Source of the DNA: Promethearchaeota archaeon
GTDB taxonomy: Archaea > Asgardarchaeota > Lokiarchaeia > Sigynarchaeales > SOKP01
NCBI GenBank assembly: GCA_019057735.1
Contig: JAHLWV010000109.1
Location: 1-7,222 of the forward strand
Direction: 5' to 3'
DNA length: 7,222 nucleotides
Both the position numbers and the translations under genes were made by a program. The notes under the pieces were generated by a model. That model had not been told where the DNA came from and ran no database searches. It was given only the letters and a program-made list of their open reading frames with translations. Positions within the stretch are counted from its first letter, which is position 1. Each line of letters begins with the position of its first letter. Positions 4,834 through 7,222 of this stretch are shown here, piece by piece.

Positions 4834-6759
4834 TTAAACTCTTCTCTTAAAAAGCTTATCCAATTCTTTAAATGAGAAAAATTTGAGAGTTGGTCTTCCG
4901 TGTGCACAATGGAACGAGTCCTTGCAATTTCCTAGATCCACAATTAACTTTCTAATGTTTTTTAAGCTCAAATCATCACCCCCTCGAATACTTTTATGAC
5001 ACGCCAAATAATTAATAATCTCGTCTAATTTTTCTGTAAAACTTGCTTCTTTGCCAATTTCAGTTAAATCGCTTATAATTTCCGTAATTATCTTGATGTT
5101 GAGTACTTTTCCCATAATTGTAGGAACAGCTCTCAAAACAAATGTATTCCCTCTAAACCATTCAAAATCAAATCCTAGTTTAGAAATTTCTTTTAAATTA
5201 GCTTCTAAGAAGAATTTTTCACTTAAACTTACTTCAACTTTAAGAGGATTAATCAAATTTTGCTTTTCTTTTTTAGAGTTCTGAAAATAATTAAAAAAAT
5301 ATTCTTTATTCACGCGCTCAGATGCTGCGTGTTGATCTAATACGTAAAAACCTCCTTCTCCATTTTCATTTATTCCCTCTAACAGGATATAAGTTTTATT
5401 GCTCAATTGACCAGTATGGGAAATCAAACGTAATTTAGGGAAGTTTTTTATTGAAACATAATCTCCCCTCAAAAACGACTCCGCTGACGACTTTTCAATT
5501 CTTTCGCTAATGTTATCCTTATCGCTCAAATTTAATTGAACAGATTTCTCTATAGGTACATCTTCTAATGACGACGACTTTAACTGATCAATCTCTCCTT
5601 TAATTACTTCAACATTATTAATAACTTTGGGATGCTTTCCTTTCGCAACAATACTACTTTCGGAATCTTTGTAGAACATTGTTTCTTTGAGAGCCTTTTT
5701 ATTTTGAGAATCTTCACTTAAGTCTGAATATGAATGAGTAATTTCTTTTTCTATAAATTTTTCTTCAACAAACTTGCGAACAATGTTGTAAACTTTGTTG
5801 TAGACATATTCTTCGTTTTCAAACCTAATATGCAATTTTTTTGGATGTACATTAAAATCTATTACTGAAGGATCTATTTTTATATGCAAAATAAAGAAAG
5901 GGAATTTACCAATCATTAAAGTGCCTTTATAAGCTTCTTGAACTGCTCTAAATAAAAGGTCGCTAATAACATATCTATTATTTAAAAAAATACTTGAGTA
6001 CGTTCTAATGTTTTTAGATATCTCGCTGTGCCCTAGTAACCCATGTAACTTAATATTGGTTTCTTCATAGTTAACTAGCTCCATTAATTTTGCGACCTTT
6101 TTCCCATAAATATGGAAAACAGTGGTTCTTAAATCGTTCGAACCAGGGCAATTTAATATGTTTAATTCATTGTGATTATAAATGAAATGAATTCGAGGAT
6201 AAGCCAATCCAAACCGTTCGATGATATCCGTAATGTGGCCTAGTTCTGTAGGATCTTTTTTAAGAAACTTCTTCCTTGCTGGAATATTATAGAACATGTT
6301 TTTTACTTTAATATTGGTTCCAATAGGGCAGAAAACTTCCTTTTTTTCAATACACTTCCCAGCTTTCAGAATTATAGTAACTCCCCTTTCATTTTCTTTA
6401 ACCCTAGAAGTAATTTCAATCTGACTCACTGCTGCAATGCTAGCTAATGCTTCCCCTCTAAAACCTAGGGTAGATAATTTCTCTAAGTCTTCAAATTTTG
6501 CTATTTTACTGCTGGTATATCGCTCAAACGCTATTAGTATTTCATCTGGGGGTATTCCAGAACCATCGTCAATAATCTGAATTAGCGTTTTCCCCGCTTT
6601 CTTAATTATTATCCGTATTTCTTTAGCATCAGCATCGATACTGTTTTCAATCAATTCTTTCACTATATTTGCCGGTCTATCCACTACTTCTCCAGCGGCT
6701 ATTTTTTCAGCATCGATAATTTTCTTTATTTCGCGTCGAATCAAATTTTTCCTCTTCAA
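4834..6759 (-). CDS. mutL: DNA mismatch repair protein MutL with endonuclease motif
   Basis: Couples MutS mismatch recognition to strand nicking. Residue numbers count from the TTG at 6759. The N-terminal GHKL ATPase has ELIENSIDA (E38, N39), DDGSGI (64-69), YTSSK (81-85) and GFRGEAL (99-105). The transducer domain reaches about 330 and includes FNVHPKK. A Ser/Glu/Lys-rich linker follows (about 345-440). The dimerisation domain carries the endonuclease motif DQHA(x)2E(x)4E at 475-486, plus ACHKSIR (C587, H588, R592) and CAHGRP (618-623), the metal-site motifs of nicking MutL proteins. At 641 residues it is full length. An in-frame TAA sits at 6766-6768 and no ATG lies before the conserved IAAGEVV, so the start is non-ATG. 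TTG 6759 is the outermost choice. TTG at 6744 suits the family's usual N-terminus better and fits a TATA-like box at 6773-6780. No mutS is in the window. MutL is patchy in archaea, so acquisition from bacteria is plausible. Confidence 0.95.
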   Translation of the reverse strand: MKRKNLIRREIKKIIDAEKIAAGEVVDRPANIVKELIENSIDADAKEIRIIIKKAGKTLIQIIDDGSGIPPDEILIAFERYTSSKIAKFEDLEKLSTLGFRGEALASIAAVSQIEITSRVKENERGVTIILKAGKCIEKKEVFCPIGTNIKVKNMFYNIPARKKFLKKDPTELGHITDIIERFGLAYPRIHFIYNHNELNILNCPGSNDLRTTVFHIYGKKVAKLMELVNYEETNIKLHGLLGHSEISKNIRTYSSIFLNNRYVISDLLFRAVQEAYKGTLMIGKFPFFILHIKIDPSVIDFNVHPKKLHIRFENEEYVYNKVYNIVRKFVEEKFIEKEITHSYSDLSEDSQNKKALKETMFYKDSESSIVAKGKHPKVINNVEVIKGEIDQLKSSSLEDVPIEKSVQLNLSDKDNISERIEKSSAESFLRGDYVSIKNFPKLRLISHTGQLSNKTYILLEGINENGEGGFYVLDQHAASERVNKEYFFNYFQNSKKEKQNLINPLKVEVSLSEKFFLEANLKEISKLGFDFEWFRGNTFVLRAVPTIMGKVLNIKIITEIISDLTEIGKEASFTEKLDEIINYLACHKSIRGGDDLSLKNIRKLIVDLGNCKDSFHCAHGRPTLKFFSFKELDKLFKRRV

Positions 6760-6772
6760 TTTTTTTTACGAG

Positions 6773-6780
6773 TATATATT
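6773..6780 (-). promoter_or_regulatory. Candidate TATA box of mutL
   Basis: AATATATA on the minus strand. With spacing of about 26 nt, transcription would start near 6750, which is past the TTG at 6757-6759 but about 6 nt before the TTG at 6742-6744. If this box is used, the shorter MutL start is the real one. Other AT-rich boxes lie further upstream, so this is not decisive. Confidence 0.3.
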
Positions 6781-6929
6781 ATCATGTAATTATAGAATTT
6801 AAAATAAAACTCTATTAAGATTTAAATAATTACAGTAAATTGAAATATAACAGACAGCAACAAAATTCTTTTAAATTTCTATTAATATTTACAATTAAGA
6901 TTTTATGTTTTAAAATTTAAAATGGAATC
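6781..6929. other. Divergent AT-rich intergenic region, mutL and membrane protein gene
   Basis: About 150 bp of AT-rich sequence between two divergent genes, expected to hold the promoter of the plus-strand gene. Several TATA-like stretches exist (for example near 6888-6898 and 6908-6915) but none stands out. No open frame or repeat is seen. Confidence 0.4.
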
Positions 6930-7222
6930 ATGAGTGACGAGACACATTATAATATTCAAAGAAAAATGATCATCCTACTGGCTTTGATCACCATTTTTCT
7001 ATTCGTCACGAGAATCCTTGTCAACATTTTTGAGTTTCCGCTGGTCTTTGATGGCTCGAGAGATGTCGATTTTAAGATTCTTCTACAAGGATTAAAAAAC
7101 GGCTTAGTAAATTTCTACGATCAAGTTGCAGTTCCAGAAGGAGTACCAGACTGGCCTCCTTATTACCTTTACTTCTGGTACTTCATATTTTATCCAATGG
7201 GTTTGATTCCGTTTGAAGTAGG
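6930..7222 (+). CDS. N-terminal part of a GT-C-like membrane glycosyltransferase (cut by window edge)
   Basis: Open from the ATG at 6930 to the end of the window (97 full codons seen). A short polar start (MSDETHYNIQRK) is followed by a hydrophobic segment at about 13-34, then a loop with acidic residues (FDGSRDVDFKILLQGLKNG). Next come a tyrosine after a short gap (NFYDQ), PDWPPYYLYF and a second hydrophobic segment from about 78. The pattern of one membrane helix, an early loop with Asp residues, then xxPPY before helix two resembles GT-C-fold mannosyl/glycosyltransferases such as the GT87 (DUF2029) or GT39 groups, which use lipid-linked sugars for cell-envelope glycans or glycolipids. The assignment is by pattern only, and the catalytic region may lie outside the window. 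An ATG at 6922 meets TGA after two codons and is not used. There is no strong Shine-Dalgarno. It is divergent from mutL. Confidence 0.7.
   Translation, partial: MSDETHYNIQRKMIILLALITIFLFVTRILVNIFEFPLVFDGSRDVDFKILLQGLKNGLVNFYDQVAVPEGVPDWPPYYLYFWYFIFYPMGLIPFEV

Noticed and set aside
5051..5284. Plus-strand frame inside mutL
   Set aside because: It lies fully antisense to the conserved MutL C-terminal domain and has no independent start signal or family resemblance.
1..7222. CRISPR array, insertion sequence, defence or mobile-element cassette
   Set aside because: No regularly spaced repeats, transposase, integrase or terminal inverted repeats were seen on either strand.

Overview
This AT-rich window most likely comes from an Asgard archaeon, probably a Lokiarchaeia-like lineage. 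Two things point to archaea: an 88-residue archaeal-type elongation factor 1-beta, and just upstream of it a 58-residue four-CxxC zinc-ribbon protein that is its usual archaeal neighbour. A Ras/Rab-superfamily small GTPase of the kind that is expanded in Asgard genomes narrows this to Asgard. TATA-like boxes and oligo-T stretches around the genes, with few Shine-Dalgarno sites, also fit archaeal expression signals. The lineage is inferred from gene content only; no ribosomal RNA gene is present.

Layout from left to right. Positions 116-568 (minus) encode a peptide methionine sulfoxide reductase A. Positions 714-2366 (minus) encode a long-chain acyl-CoA synthetase (AMP-forming). The next 342 bp are AT-rich and hold a GC-richer island with two short frame fragments. 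Positions 2709-3248 (plus) encode the small GTPase. It converges, with a 34-bp gap, on 3283-3819 (minus), an unrecognised 178-residue protein with a possible metal site and a predicted C-terminal winged helix. A divergent promoter region follows. Then come the zinc-ribbon protein (4016-4192, plus) and aEF-1beta (4484-4750, plus), separated by an unusually long 291-bp spacer that contains a locally GC-rich stretch with competing hairpins. Positions 4834-6759 (minus) encode a full-length MutL with an intact endonuclease motif and no possible ATG start. A divergent plus-strand gene for a GT-C-like membrane glycosyltransferase starts at 6930 and runs off the right edge.

The genes are mostly single transcription units on alternating strands, not one operon. 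The functional groups are translation elongation (zinc-ribbon plus aEF-1beta), mismatch repair (mutL), oxidative-damage repair of proteins (msrA), fatty-acid activation, GTPase signalling and envelope glycosylation. The only linkage with clear functional meaning is zinc-ribbon/aEF-1beta. I see no CRISPR array, insertion sequence, tRNA, rRNA or defence cassette. The points most worth following are the unusual GTPase motifs, the unknown 178-residue protein, the structured spacer before aEF-1beta and the MutL start and motif features.
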